Assembly (NCBI GenBank): GCA_003987725.1
Contig: RXJH01000006.1
Location: 62,001-126,000 of the forward strand
Source of the DNA: Hyphomicrobium sp.
GTDB lineage: Bacteria > Pseudomonadota > Alphaproteobacteria > Rhizobiales > Hyphomicrobiaceae
Reading direction: 5' to 3'
Length of the DNA: 64,000 nucleotides
In this document: one piece after another, positions 45,083 to 54,259 of the stretch
How positions within the stretch are numbered: the stretch's first letter is position 1
How the letters are laid out: every line of letters begins with the position of its first letter
The notes under the pieces: model-generated
Databases searched by the model: none
Seen by the model: the letters and a program-made list of their open reading frames with translations, nothing else
What the model was told of the DNA's origin: nothing
Made by a program: the position numbers and the translations under genes

Positions 45083-45781
45083 ATGAATGTTCTATCGCTC
45101 GACACGTGTTTCGATGCCTGCTCGGCTGCGGCGGGCCGGGGGCTTCGTACCCTGACACCCGGCATTTCATTCAGCTTCGAGCCCATGCAAACCGGGCACG
45201 CTGAGCGTCTGCTGCCGATGATCGAAACGGTCATGGCGGAAGCGGGCCTCGATTTCAAAGCGCTCGACCGCATCGCGGTGACATACGGACCCGGGACGTT
45301 TACCGGCACGCGGATCTGCGTTTCGGCGGCCCGCGCGCTCGCCCTCGCGACCGGTGCACAGTTCGTCGCACTTTCAAGCCTCAGGTTGATGGCGATGAGC
45401 GCACGCATTCCCGCCGCTCCGACGAAACGCATCGCCATCGCGACCGATGCGCGGCGGAGCGAAGTCTATTTCGAAGTCTTCGACCGCCACACGATGCAAA
45501 CGGTCGTCGACGCGCAGTGCGCAGCAATCCCGGCTGCTGCCAAATTGCTGGGTCCTGGCCCGATCGTCATCGCGGGTTCCGGCGCCGAACAGCTCGCCGC
45601 CGAAGCGGGTCACGAAGGCATCGAGGCGACGGCGATCCTGCCCGATCTCCTGCCCGACGCGCTCGACATGCTGTTTCCCGCCTGCGAACTGCCGCTGACG
45701 GAAACAGTGAAACCACTCTACCTGCGAGCGCCCGATGCGAAGCCGCCCGCGCCGAGCCCATTTCTCGGAGCCGGGGCATGA
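45083..45781 (+). CDS. tsaB: tRNA threonylcarbamoyladenosine biosynthesis protein TsaB
   Basis: 232 residues. ASKHA-fold partner of TsaD (8.3 kb) in t6A37 formation. It starts MNVLSLDTCFDACSAAA and carries GHAERLLPMIETVMAEAGL, VTYGPGTFTGTRICVSAARALA and ATDARRSEVYFEVF. It lacks the metal-binding histidines of TsaD, as expected. Its stop overlaps the rimI start (ATGA), a frequent pairing. Confidence 0.96.
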   Translation: MNVLSLDTCFDACSAAAGRGLRTLTPGISFSFEPMQTGHAERLLPMIETVMAEAGLDFKALDRIAVTYGPGTFTGTRICVSAARALALATGAQFVALSSLRLMAMSARIPAAPTKRIAIATDARRSEVYFEVFDRHTMQTVVDAQCAAIPAAAKLLGPGPIVIAGSGAEQLAAEAGHEGIEATAILPDLLPDALDMLFPACELPLTETVKPLYLRAPDAKPPAPSPFLGAGA

Positions 45782-46287
45782 CGAATGTCACGCCGTTCCG
45801 GAATTTGCGGCATGCAAGCATGCTGTGGGCGGCGCCCGACCGAGCCGAAGAAATCGCGGCTCTCCACACCAAACTCTTCGACCCGCCATGGGATGCGGCC
45901 GCGATCAAATCCCTTCTCGAACATCCCGCCGCCACTTCCTTGATCGCCGTCGCTGGGGGACAGAAGAAATCGGTCATCGCCTTCGTGATCGGCCAGCTCG
46001 CTGCCGACGAAGCCGAGATCCTGTCGATCGGCGTCTCGCCCGACTGGCAGCGCGTCGGCCTTGCCACCGGCCTTCTCGAAGGCCTGTCGCGCGCCGCGCG
46101 GCGAGGAGGGGCCAAGCGCATTTTCCTCGAGGTTGCAGAGGACAACGCGGCGGGCCTCGCGCTCTATCGAAAACTCGGATTTGTCGAAGCCGGGCGGCGA
46201 AAGCGCTATTATGAGCGCCCGGGCAGCACCCGCGTTGATGCTCTGACGCTTGTTCTGGTGCTCGAAGAGTCTGAACAACCGGCCTGA
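45778..46287 (+). CDS. rimI: ribosomal-protein-alanine N-acetyltransferase RimI
   Basis: 169 residues from ATG 45778, which overlaps the tsaB stop by four bases. GNAT acetyltransferase: AAEIAALHTKLF-like N-terminus, AEILSIGVSPDWQRVGLATGLL (acetyl-CoA loop), and the C-terminal EVAEDNAAGLALYRKLGF followed by RKRYYERPG. Acetylates the N-terminal alanine of ribosomal protein S18 in the model system; substrate here inferred from family and the tsaB neighbour. Confidence 0.93.
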   Translation: MTNVTPFRNLRHASMLWAAPDRAEEIAALHTKLFDPPWDAAAIKSLLEHPAATSLIAVAGGQKKSVIAFVIGQLAADEAEILSIGVSPDWQRVGLATGLLEGLSRAARRGGAKRIFLEVAEDNAAGLALYRKLGFVEAGRRKRYYERPGSTRVDALTLVLVLEESEQPA

Positions 46288-46377
46288 TATGGACGTTCGG
46301 CCTTGTCACTGCCTATAAGGCGCCCATACTCCGGCGACGAGGAAGTGTCGTCCTTAAGCCAAAAGCCTAACTCCGCC

Positions 46378-46833
46378 ATGACCCTGCAGTCCGCGAAATC
46401 CGAGACTTCCATCGAATCGCGATGCGCGGAATGCGGTCTGCGGATGACGGGCCAAAGGCGCGTCATCGCCCGGGTGCTGTCCTCCGCCACCGATCATCCC
46501 GACGTCGAAGAAGTGCATCGGCGCGCCCACGCGATCGATCAGAGAATTTCGCTCTCGACGGTCTACCGCACGCTCAAGCTTTTTGCCGGGAAGGGCATTT
46601 TGGAGCGGCACGATTTCGGCCACGGCCGCGGGCGCTACGAGGCGGCGCCACGCGAGCATCACGATCACCTCGTCGATATCGAGAGCGGGCGCGTCATCGA
46701 GTTCTCGAACGCCGACATCGAGGCGCTGCAGGAGCGCATCGCGCGCGAACTCGGATTCGAGCTTGTCGGCCATCGCCTGGAACTCTATGGCGTCCCTCTG
46801 GCAAAGAAAAAGTCTTCGAGCCGGAGAGGCTAG
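46378..46833 (+). CDS. fur: Fur-family metalloregulator (Fur/Mur type)
   Basis: 151 residues from ATG 46378, which aligns best with family starts; a TTG at 46303 and a GTG at 46345 are alternatives. The winged helix has CGLRMTGQRRVIARVLSSATDHPDVEEVHRR and ISLSTVYRTLKLFAGKGILERHDFG. The metal motif EHHDHLVD follows near residue 93. The CxxC pairs of E. coli Fur are absent (IESGRVIEF in place of the first), as in rhizobial Mur, which senses manganese. The choice between iron and manganese cannot be made from sequence alone. It is followed at 8 bp by plsC. Confidence 0.9.
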   Translation: MTLQSAKSETSIESRCAECGLRMTGQRRVIARVLSSATDHPDVEEVHRRAHAIDQRISLSTVYRTLKLFAGKGILERHDFGHGRGRYEAAPREHHDHLVDIESGRVIEFSNADIEALQERIARELGFELVGHRLELYGVPLAKKKSSSRRG

Positions 46834-46841
46834 CGAACCCC

Positions 46842-47720
46842 ATGGCAACCGGCTCACTCCGCGCCTCGGCCGTGCTCGCAGTATTCCTCTGCTTCACGCT
46901 GCCGTTGATGCCGGTGCAGGCCCTGCTGCTCAAAATGTCGCCCAAGGCCGCGCGGCGCTTTCCCAATTGGTACCATCGCCAAGTCTGCCGCATCCTCGGA
47001 ATTTCGCTCGATATCGATGGCGCCGTCGTCGAAAACGCACCTGTGCTGCTCGTTTGCAATCACACGTCCTGGCTCGATATTCCCGTACTTTCGGCATTGG
47101 CGCCGGTTTCCTTCGTTGCCAAGCTCGAAGTCGGCGGCTGGCCTTTCGTCTCCGCCCTGGCGAAGCTTCAGCGATCGGTGTTCGTCGATCGAACGCGGCG
47201 GCAGGCAACCGGCGACGCCGCAGCCGAAATCATGACGCGGCTGAAGCAGGGCGACACGATTGTGCTGTTCGCCGAAGGAACATCGAGCGACGGCAATCGC
47301 GTATTGCCCTTCAAAACCTCCCTCTTCGGCGCCGTCTCGGGCGAAGGCGCTGAGGAGCCGCAAGTCGTCGTCCAGACAGCCGCCGTCGTCTATACGCACG
47401 TCCGCGGCATTCCATTGACCCGCGCCGACCGCCCGCGCATTGGCTGGTATGGCGACATGGAAATGACGTCGCACGCCTGGGGCGTCCTCGGATCCGGCCC
47501 GATTACCGTTACGATCAAGGTCGGTCCGCCCGTTCCCTTGCGCGACTTCAAGGACCGCAAGGATCTGGCGCTGAAAACGGAACGCGAAATCCGCTCGGCA
47601 GTAATCGGCATCCTGCGTGGCCGCCCGGGCGACCCCGGCCTCGTCCCGGTCGAACCCTCGGCGGAAAGCCGCCGGAGAAAGCTCGCTTTGCCGCAGGCCC
47701 GCAGCGAGAAATGGACATAA
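46842..47720 (+). CDS. plsC: 1-acyl-sn-glycerol-3-phosphate acyltransferase
   Basis: 292 residues from ATG 46842. An N-terminal hydrophobic segment (about 8-30) is followed by the catalytic HX4D motif in CNHTSWLDIP (near residue 73), FVAKLEVGGWPFVSALAKL, and FAEGTSSDGNRVLPFK near 143. Makes phosphatidic acid, or acylates lyso-ornithine lipid if OlsA-like; this could complement the OlsB-like gene at 31.2 kb, but that link is speculative. It follows fur closely, and miaB starts 39 bp downstream. Confidence 0.93.
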   Translation: MATGSLRASAVLAVFLCFTLPLMPVQALLLKMSPKAARRFPNWYHRQVCRILGISLDIDGAVVENAPVLLVCNHTSWLDIPVLSALAPVSFVAKLEVGGWPFVSALAKLQRSVFVDRTRRQATGDAAAEIMTRLKQGDTIVLFAEGTSSDGNRVLPFKTSLFGAVSGEGAEEPQVVVQTAAVVYTHVRGIPLTRADRPRIGWYGDMEMTSHAWGVLGSGPITVTIKVGPPVPLRDFKDRKDLALKTEREIRSAVIGILRGRPGDPGLVPVEPSAESRRRKLALPQARSEKWT

Positions 47721-47759
47721 CCGCGGCTTTCTATGCTATGCGCTAGGGCCCTGAAGCCC

Positions 47760-49145
47760 ATGAGCAAAAAGACCAGTTTCGGCCCGGCCAATCACGTGCA
47801 GCGCGCAAACCCAAAATCCTATTTTCTGAAGACGTTCGGCTGTCAGATGAACGTTTACGACAGCGAACGCATGGCGGAGGCGCTGGCGCGCGACGGCTAC
47901 AGCGAGACCGACGACGTCGCCAAGGCTGACCTCGTAATCCTGAACACCTGCCACATCCGTGAAAAGGCAGGCGAGAAAGTCTATTCCGATCTCGGCCGAA
48001 TTCGCGTCGTCAAGGAAGCGCGGAAACGGGACGGCAAAGAAACGGTGATCGCGGTCACGGGCTGCATCGCGCAGGCCGAAGGCCCCGAGATCACCGCGCG
48101 CCAGCCGGCCGTCGATCTCGTGATCGGACCGCAGAGCTACCATCGCTTGCCCGAGTTCATCGCGCGCGCCGAAACCAACAGCGAGCGCATCGTCGAAACC
48201 GAGTTTCCGGGCGACGAAAAATTCGCCGCGATGAAAGCGCCGCGCCGCGTCTCGTCGCCCTCGGCATTTCTGACCGTTCAGGAAGGTTGCGATAAGTTCT
48301 GCACGTTCTGCGTCGTACCCTATACGCGCGGCGCCGAGTTTTCGCGGCCCCTCGCCAAACTCGAAGCCGAAGCGCGGGAACTCGCCGCTGCTGGCGCCAA
48401 GGAACTCGTTCTCCTCGGCCAGAACGTCAACGCTTATCACGGCGAAGGCCCGGGCGGCCGCACGATCGGCCTCGGGGAATTGATCCGCCACTTGGCGGCG
48501 ATCGATGGCATCGAACGCATCCGCTACATGACGAGCCATCCGCGCGACATGAGCGACGATCTGATCGCAGCGCACGCCGAGGTGCCGCAGCTGATGCCAT
48601 TCCTGCACCTGCCCATCCAGTCAGGCTCCGACCGGATGCTGGCCGCCATGAACCGCAAGCATCGGGCAGCGGAATACATCGATCTGATCGCACGTATCCG
48701 CGACGCGCGCCCCGATATTGCCCTTTCGAGCGACTTCATCGTCGGCTTCCCCGGGGAAACCGATCAGGACGCCGAAGAAACGATCGCGCTGGTGAAGGCG
48801 GTCGGCTACGCCCAGGCGTTTTCGTTCAAATACAGCCCGCGCCCCGGCACGCCCGCCGCGGGGCTCGAAGTCCAGGTCCCGGAGGACGTGAAGGCCGAGC
48901 GGCTGCAGCGGCTGCAGGCTTTGCTGGAAGAACAGCAGATGGCCTTCAACACGGAGATGCTCGGCGGCACCATCCCCGTGCTGTTTGAGCGCCGTGGCCG
49001 CCACCCAGGTGAATTCGTCGGCAGGACACCCTATCTTCAGCTTGTACATGCGGTGGGAGATGGAGATCTCACGGGCCAGACAGCCAATGTCAGGGTTACG
49101 GAAGCCCGGCGCGTCAGCCTGCAGGGTGTCATTTCCGCAGCATAA
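47760..49145 (+). CDS. miaB: tRNA-2-methylthio-N6-dimethylallyladenosine synthase
   Basis: 461 residues from ATG 47760; an ATG at 47733 in the same frame is possible. Radical-SAM methylthiotransferase acting on i6A37. N-terminal UPF0004 cysteines are C28 (TFGCQMN), C64 (LNTCHIR) and C102 (TGCIAQ). The radical-SAM CxxxCxxC is C177, C181, C184 in [10 protein letters not shown]. The C-terminal TRAM domain follows about residue 380. All cluster ligands are intact. Confidence 0.97.
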   Translation: MSKKTSFGPANHVQRANPKSYFLKTFGCQMNVYDSERMAEALARDGYSETDDVAKADLVILNTCHIREKAGEKVYSDLGRIRVVKEARKRDGKETVIAVTGCIAQAEGPEITARQPAVDLVIGPQSYHRLPEFIARAETNSERIVETEFPGDEKFAAMKAPRRVSSPSAFLTVQEGCDKFCTFCVVPYTRGAEFSRPLAKLEAEARELAAAGAKELVLLGQNVNAYHGEGPGGRTIGLGELIRHLAAIDGIERIRYMTSHPRDMSDDLIAAHAEVPQLMPFLHLPIQSGSDRMLAAMNRKHRAAEYIDLIARIRDARPDIALSSDFIVGFPGETDQDAEETIALVKAVGYAQAFSFKYSPRPGTPAAGLEVQVPEDVKAERLQRLQALLEEQQMAFNTEMLGGTIPVLFERRGRHPGEFVGRTPYLQLVHAVGDGDLTGQTANVRVTEARRVSLQGVISAA

Positions 49146-49205
49146 AAGCGTTATACTGATCGAGGACGGCTGTGCGTTAACCACACCTGCGCGTGCCGAA
49201 CCTGT

Positions 49206-50279
49206 TTGTCACATGCTAACGTGGGCCATCGATTCGATTTGACAGATACGGGAAGAAGAGCAACCAGCAAGGGAGTGTCAGGATTGGCAGCATTCCGCGG
49301 GTCCTCCGCGTCAACGTCGAGGCGGCCCAATAAGCCGGAGCTCGAAGATGCTCGTGTCGTTGTACCCTTCGAAGACAACCGGCTGCTGACGCAGCTGCTT
49401 GGGGAATACGATAGCCACCTGGCTCTTATTGAAGATCGATTGGGCATCGACGCGCATGCCCACGGCAACGTCGTCATTCTGACCGGAGCCGCCAATGCCT
49501 GCGCCAGTGCTCGCAGTGTCTTGGAGCGGCTCTACTCCCGAATTGCAAAAGGCGAAACAATCGGCCCCGGCGATATTGACGGGCTCATTCGTCATGCTCG
49601 CGCTGAAGGAACTTCGTCCGACGGCCAGGCCCAGATCGCCACGCGCCGTCGGGTCGTCAAAGCCCGCACGCCGACGCAAAGCACCTACATGCGCGCCATC
49701 GAAAAGAAGGACCTCGTGTTCGGATTGGGCCCGGCGGGAACCGGCAAAACCTACATTGCCGTCGCATTCGCAGCCCATTGCCTCGAACGCGGACTCGTCG
49801 AGCGCATCATCCTTTCGCGTCCGGCCGTCGAAGCAGGTGAACGCCTCGGCTTCCTGCCGGGCGACATGCGCGACAAAGTCGATCCCTATCTGCGGCCACT
49901 TTACGATGCACTTTATGATGTCCTGCCGCCCGAAAAGGTCGAGCGCGACATCGAAACCGGTGTCATCGAAGTCGCGCCGCTGGCCTTCATGCGCGGCCGC
50001 ACGCTTGCCAATGCCTTCGTCATCCTCGACGAAGCGCAGAACACGACGAGCATGCAGATGAAGATGTTCCTGACGCGTATCGGCGAAGGCTCGAAAATGG
50101 TCGTGACGGGCGATCCGTCACAGATCGATCTACCGCCGGGCACGAAGTCGGGCCTCGTCGAAGCCGTCAACATACTGGACACGGTCGACGATATTTCGAT
50201 CGTGAGGTTCGAGGCGAGCGATATCGTTCGCCGCGATCTCGTCGCCAAGATCGTCGATGCCTACGAGCGGCCCCAATAG
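49206..50279 (+). CDS. phoH: PhoH-family ATPase
   Basis: 357 residues if started at TTG 49206; GTG 49221 or 49275 are alternatives, and conservation begins near PFEDNRLLTQLLGEYDSHL. An N-terminal KH-like region is followed by the PhoH ATPase with GLGPAGTGKTYIAVA (Walker A near residue 175), SRPAVEAGERLGFLPGD, and FVILDEAQNTT (Walker B). Usually linked to YbeY and RNA metabolism. First gene of phoH-ybeY-corC-lnt, four bases before ybeY. Confidence 0.95.
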   Translation: MSHANVGHRFDLTDTGRRATSKGVSGLAAFRGSSASTSRRPNKPELEDARVVVPFEDNRLLTQLLGEYDSHLALIEDRLGIDAHAHGNVVILTGAANACASARSVLERLYSRIAKGETIGPGDIDGLIRHARAEGTSSDGQAQIATRRRVVKARTPTQSTYMRAIEKKDLVFGLGPAGTGKTYIAVAFAAHCLERGLVERIILSRPAVEAGERLGFLPGDMRDKVDPYLRPLYDALYDVLPPEKVERDIETGVIEVAPLAFMRGRTLANAFVILDEAQNTTSMQMKMFLTRIGEGSKMVVTGDPSQIDLPPGTKSGLVEAVNILDTVDDISIVRFEASDIVRRDLVAKIVDAYERPQ

Positions 50280-50283
50280 CGCC

Positions 50284-50796
50284 ATGCCTGCTTCTGGAAA
50301 GACCCGGGCGAGCGTCTTCGAGGTGGAGATCGTCGAAGACGACGGCGACTGGTCGCGCGTCGGCAACCTCGACAGCCTCATCGACGACGCTGCTCGCGCC
50401 GCCTTCGCGGCCGCCGGCGAAGGCCGAAAAACGGCGATCGTAACCGTCGCTTTATCCTCCGACGCCAGCGTCGCCGCCCTCAACGAGCGCTTTCGCGGCA
50501 AGGCTAAGCCCACGAATGTGCTGTCTTTTCCTGCTGGCAACGGCGCGCCCGGCGGGCAGCTTGGCGATATCATCATGGCGTTGGAAACGCTCGAGCGCGA
50601 AGCGGCAGAGCAAGGCGTCCCGTTCGAGCATCACCTGCAACATCTGGTAGTCCATGGCGTGCTGCATCTTTTAGGCTATGATCACGAGACGGCAGCCGAT
50701 GCCGAACGCATGGAAGCCATTGAAATTGAAGTACTTTCAAAATTGGGCGTTGCAAATCCTTACACGGGCGCTCTGGAAACCGGTACAAAGGACTGA
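50284..50796 (+). CDS. ybeY: endoribonuclease YbeY
   Basis: 170 residues from ATG 50284. Metal-dependent RNase in 16S rRNA 3' maturation and ribosome quality control. Motifs: FRGKAKPTNVLSFP and the three-histidine zinc motif HLVVHGVLHLLGYDHE (H-x3-H-x5-H), with the conserved Arg in ERFRGK. Starts four bases after the phoH stop. Confidence 0.96.
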   Translation: MPASGKTRASVFEVEIVEDDGDWSRVGNLDSLIDDAARAAFAAAGEGRKTAIVTVALSSDASVAALNERFRGKAKPTNVLSFPAGNGAPGGQLGDIIMALETLEREAAEQGVPFEHHLQHLVVHGVLHLLGYDHETAADAERMEAIEIEVLSKLGVANPYTGALETGTKD

Positions 50797-50817
50797 CCGG
50801 GTTCCGACCCATGGGCC

Positions 50818-51843
50818 ATGACCGAAAACACATACCAAAAGACAGTGTCTGACACCGTAGACGACGACAGTCGGGTTTTAAGCGCGAACAGCTGGCTTCA
50901 GGTGCTGCGCGCCAAGCTCGGCCTCGTGGTGCCGCAGAACGTTCGCGACGCGCTGGAAGGCGCGTTGAAGACCGGCACCTCAGAGAACTTCACCGACGCC
51001 GAACGAAAAATGCTCGAGCGGCTTCTCCGCTTCGGCTCGAGCCGCGTGGCGTCGCTGATGATACCGCGCGCCGATATCACGGCACTCGATGAAGACGAGC
51101 CGATCTCCGAGCTCCTCGAAACGTTCAACGAGGCCGGTGTTTCCCGCATTCCGCTTTTCCGCGAGACGCTCGACGATCCGCGCGGAATGATCCTCATCAA
51201 GGACGTGTTGCGCTGGTTGATGGCGGAAGCGACAGGGCAACCCGTCAAAGGCGCCAAGACCGATCAGGAAGCCGAAAAGCCCGCGCTCAACCAGTTCGAT
51301 CTCAGAAGCGTCGATTTGAGCCGCCCCATCACCACGGTCAAAATCCGCCGCCAGATCCTGTACGTGCCGCCGTCGATGCCTGCCGTCGATCTCTTAATCC
51401 GCATGCAGTCGACGCGCATTCACATGGCGCTGGTCGTCGACGAATACGGCGGCACCGACGGCCTCGTCACCATCGAGGATCTGATCGAACAGGTCGTCGG
51501 CAACATCGAAGACGAGCACGACGATGACGAGGAAACGAATATCGTCGTTGATCCGAAGCTCGGTATCGTCGCCGTCGCCCGTACCCCGATCGAAGAGCTC
51601 GAGAAGCATTTGAATATGAAGCTCGTGCCCGAGGACGAAGAAACCGAAGTCGATACCATCGGCGGTTTGATCTTCTCGATGCTGGGGCGCGTGCCGGCGC
51701 GCGGCGAGCTTATCCGGCATCCGTCGGGCGTCGAGTTCGAGGTCCTCGATGCCGATCCGCGGCGCGTGAAGAAACTCAAAATTCACCCGCCGCGCCCGCC
51801 CGTCACCAACGCGAAATCACTGCCTGAAACGCCGAAGGCGTGA
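50818..51843 (+). CDS. corC: CBS-domain protein CorC/HlyC (TlyC-like)
   Basis: 341 residues. No membrane domain. Two CBS motifs (about 65-135 and 155-220), including VMIPRADITAL-like SLMIPRADITALDEDEP, HMALVVDEYGGTDGLVTIEDLIEQVVGNIEDEHD, and a C-terminal CorC_HlyC transporter-associated domain (AVARTPIEELEKHLNM, DTIGGLIFSMLGRVPARGE). In E. coli it aids Mg/Co efflux. Its stop overlaps the lnt ATG by one base. Confidence 0.95.
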   Translation: MTENTYQKTVSDTVDDDSRVLSANSWLQVLRAKLGLVVPQNVRDALEGALKTGTSENFTDAERKMLERLLRFGSSRVASLMIPRADITALDEDEPISELLETFNEAGVSRIPLFRETLDDPRGMILIKDVLRWLMAEATGQPVKGAKTDQEAEKPALNQFDLRSVDLSRPITTVKIRRQILYVPPSMPAVDLLIRMQSTRIHMALVVDEYGGTDGLVTIEDLIEQVVGNIEDEHDDDEETNIVVDPKLGIVAVARTPIEELEKHLNMKLVPEDEETEVDTIGGLIFSMLGRVPARGELIRHPSGVEFEVLDADPRRVKKLKIHPPRPPVTNAKSLPETPKA

Positions 51844-53468
51844 TGGACGCGAGAACCGAACATCCGCCGCTGATCTCAAGCGCGCGCGCTTGGATCATGG
51901 CCCTTCGCGGCTGGAAGCGCGCACTCGTCGCGATGGCTGCAGGCGGGCTTTCGGCGCTGGCATTCGCGCCGTTCTTCGCCTTTCCGGTCTTCTTCCTGAC
52001 GCTCCCCGTTTTCGTCTGGCTGATCGACGGCAGCGCCGATTGGCGCCGTGCCTTTAGCGCCGGCTGGTTCTTCGGCTTCGGCTATTTCTTCTTCAATCTC
52101 TTCTGGATCGGCGAAGCCTTCCTCGTCGAAGCCGACAAGTTTGCCTGGCTTCTCCCCTTTGCCGTGACGCTGCTGCCCGCGGGACTAGCGCTTTTCTGGG
52201 GAATAGCCGCCGCCGTTGCTCGTCTTTTCTGGAGCGACGGCATTGGCCGCCTGTTCGTCTTTGCCATCACGCTCAGCCTCGCCGAATGGCTGCGCGGCCA
52301 TATCCTGACGGGCTTTCCCTGGAACCTCGTCGGTTATGCTCTGACCTATCCTCTGCCGTTGATGCAGAGCGCGGCGCTGTTCGGCGCCTATGGCCTGACC
52401 GCGATCGCGCTTTTCATCTTTCCGGCACCTCTCGTGGTGCTCGGCGGCCGCCGCGCACCCCTCTCCATCAGAAAGATCGTTGGCGCGATCGCTCTCGGCG
52501 CCGTTCCGATCGCTCTTCTGCTGGCCTGCGGCGCATGGCGACTGCAAACGCCGGAAACGTTTGTCCCGAACGTAAAGCTCAGGATCGTTCAGCCGAGCGT
52601 TCCCCAGCGCGAAAAATGGATGGCCGAATACCAGCGGCGGATCTTCGACGATCACGTCGCGCTTTCGCTCGCAAACCCGGCGGGAGAGAAGGATTCGCTA
52701 GCCGGCATCACGCACCTCGTCTGGCCGGAAGCGGCAATGCCCTTCTTTCCACTCGAGGCTCCCGTTGCGCTCGACATCCTCGCCAATGTCCTGCCCCCAG
52801 GAACAACCCTGATCACCGGCGCCTTGCGCCACGACCCGTCCCCCGCCCCCGGCACAGCGCCCCCGGCCGACGCGCGCGCACTCAACAGCATCCTCGTCTT
52901 GAACGAACGAGCAGAGCCGATCGCGACCTATGACAAGATCAATCTCGTCCCCTTCGGCGAATACGTGCCGTGGGAAGCAACGCTCGCCACCATCGGCATC
53001 CAGAAGCTGACGCATGGACGGGGCTCGTTCGGCGTCGGCAGCCAGCCACGACCGCTGATGGCGATCCCGGGCCTGCCTCCTGCCCTCGGCCTCGTCTGTT
53101 ACGAGGCCTTATTCCCCGGAAATATTGTGCAGGGAACCGAGCGGCCCGGGGTCTTGATAAACGTCACGAACGACGGCTGGTTTGGTGAATCGACCGGGCC
53201 CTACCAGCATTTCCATCAGGCGCGAATCCGTGCCGTTGAAGAAGGCGCGCCCCTGCTAAGGGCAGCAAATAACGGCATTTCCGCCGTCGTCGATCCCTAC
53301 GGTCGTGCGCTGCAGGTGCTGGGACTGAATGTGCGCGGCGTGATCGACAGCGCCCTGCCCGTGGCCATCACGCCGCCGCTCTACGCGCGCCTTGGCGACT
53401 GGATATTGGCGATCATTATCGCGATCTACGCGGGGTTTGCCGTCCGCCTTCGGAAAAATGGTCGTTAA
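51843..53468 (+). CDS. lnt: apolipoprotein N-acyltransferase
   Basis: 541 residues from ATG 51843 (a GTG one codon earlier is also possible). About six N-terminal membrane helices precede a nitrilase-type periplasmic domain. The catalytic triad is visible: Glu in LVWPEAAMPFF (about 296), Lys in YDKINLVPFGEYVPWE (about 365), and Cys in LGLVCYEALFPG (about 419). N-acylates diacylglyceryl-cysteine of lipoproteins, completing their maturation. Coupled to corC. Confidence 0.97.
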   Translation: MDARTEHPPLISSARAWIMALRGWKRALVAMAAGGLSALAFAPFFAFPVFFLTLPVFVWLIDGSADWRRAFSAGWFFGFGYFFFNLFWIGEAFLVEADKFAWLLPFAVTLLPAGLALFWGIAAAVARLFWSDGIGRLFVFAITLSLAEWLRGHILTGFPWNLVGYALTYPLPLMQSAALFGAYGLTAIALFIFPAPLVVLGGRRAPLSIRKIVGAIALGAVPIALLLACGAWRLQTPETFVPNVKLRIVQPSVPQREKWMAEYQRRIFDDHVALSLANPAGEKDSLAGITHLVWPEAAMPFFPLEAPVALDILANVLPPGTTLITGALRHDPSPAPGTAPPADARALNSILVLNERAEPIATYDKINLVPFGEYVPWEATLATIGIQKLTHGRGSFGVGSQPRPLMAIPGLPPALGLVCYEALFPGNIVQGTERPGVLINVTNDGWFGESTGPYQHFHQARIRAVEEGAPLLRAANNGISAVVDPYGRALQVLGLNVRGVIDSALPVAITPPLYARLGDWILAIIIAIYAGFAVRLRKNGR

Positions 53469-53580
53469 TCAAAGTGTTGAAGTCAACTTGTCGCGGCGGC
53501 GGTCAAACATTGACGCCCGTCTCGTGCGCACCTAGGAAGTGCATACCCTTTCTCGATGGGAACTAGTGGCTGTACGCGTG

Positions 53581-54048
53581 ATGGTGAACGAAATATCGAT
53601 CGAAGACGACACAAGCGAAGAATCGCCGAAAGGTTCTCGCCGCGCCAATCCGATGGATGTGCATGTAGGCTCGCGCGTGCGGCTTCGGCGCATGCTTCTG
53701 GGAATGAGCCAGGAAAAGCTTGGCGAGCATCTCGGTCTTACTTTCCAGCAAGTGCAAAAATACGAGAAAGGCGTTAACCGCATCGGTGCGAGCCGGCTGT
53801 TCGACCTCGCTCGCGTTCTTGGCGTGCCGGTGCAGTTCTTCTACGACGAAGCACCCTCCGGGGCGCAAGCTGCCAGCGTTGCGATGCCGGGCTTTGCCGA
53901 GACGCAACCCGACGAAAGCTACGTCGTCGATTTCCTTGGCACGCGCGAAGGGCTGGAGTTGAATAAGGCTTTCGCTCGCATAACCGAGCCTAAGGTGCGC
54001 CGCTCTATCGTCGATCTTGTCCGCGCACTCGCGGGCGAAGACGGCTGA
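53581..54048 (+). CDS. XRE-family transcriptional regulator (PraR/PhrR-like)
   Basis: 155 residues from ATG 53581; GTG 53566 (behind GGGAA) and GTG 53539 are alternatives. The HTH_3 domain is VGSRVRLRRMLLGMSQEKLGEHLGLTFQQVQKYEKG-like (written here in parts: VGSRVRLRRMLLGMSQ and LTFQQVQKYEKGVNRIGASR). It is followed by FDLARVLGVPVQFFYDE and a C-terminal EGLELNKAFARI. This type is abundant in Hyphomicrobiales and includes Rhizobium PraR, which affects quorum sensing and attachment. Targets here unknown. It sits alone between lnt and metK. Confidence 0.88.
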   Translation: MVNEISIEDDTSEESPKGSRRANPMDVHVGSRVRLRRMLLGMSQEKLGEHLGLTFQQVQKYEKGVNRIGASRLFDLARVLGVPVQFFYDEAPSGAQAASVAMPGFAETQPDESYVVDFLGTREGLELNKAFARITEPKVRRSIVDLVRALAGEDG

Positions 54049-54188
54049 AGCCGGGCGCTTCGCAATATTCGCAATTGCCTCTGGTTTGGCAGAAGGGTCG
54101 CTAGGTCGCGGCCCGTTTCGCGGAGATCGGCACGCCCCGGCTTGACCGAATCCACCAACATTGCGACAAACCGGCGCTTTTCATCGGG

Positions 54189-54240
54189 CCGGGATCGCCG
54201 ACATCAACAGTCCGTTGACGACGATCCCGGGGATCCAATT
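54189..54240 (+). promoter_or_regulatory. two-tier hairpin in the metK leader
   Basis: CCGGGATCG (54189-54197) pairs with CGATCCCGG (54232-54240). Inside, TCAAC pairs with GTTGA around the loop AGTCC. The outer stem ends 11 bases before the metK ribosome-binding tract GGGGG. It matches no SAM riboswitch consensus that I know, so it is a candidate cis element only. Confidence 0.4.
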
Positions 54241-54259
54241 TCTCAACACGGGGGCCACA

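Noticed and set aside
54049-54259. SAM riboswitch upstream of metK
   Set aside because: I looked for SAM-II and SAM/SAH pseudoknot patterns and the SAM-I kink-turn layout and could not match any; only a generic nested hairpin is present.
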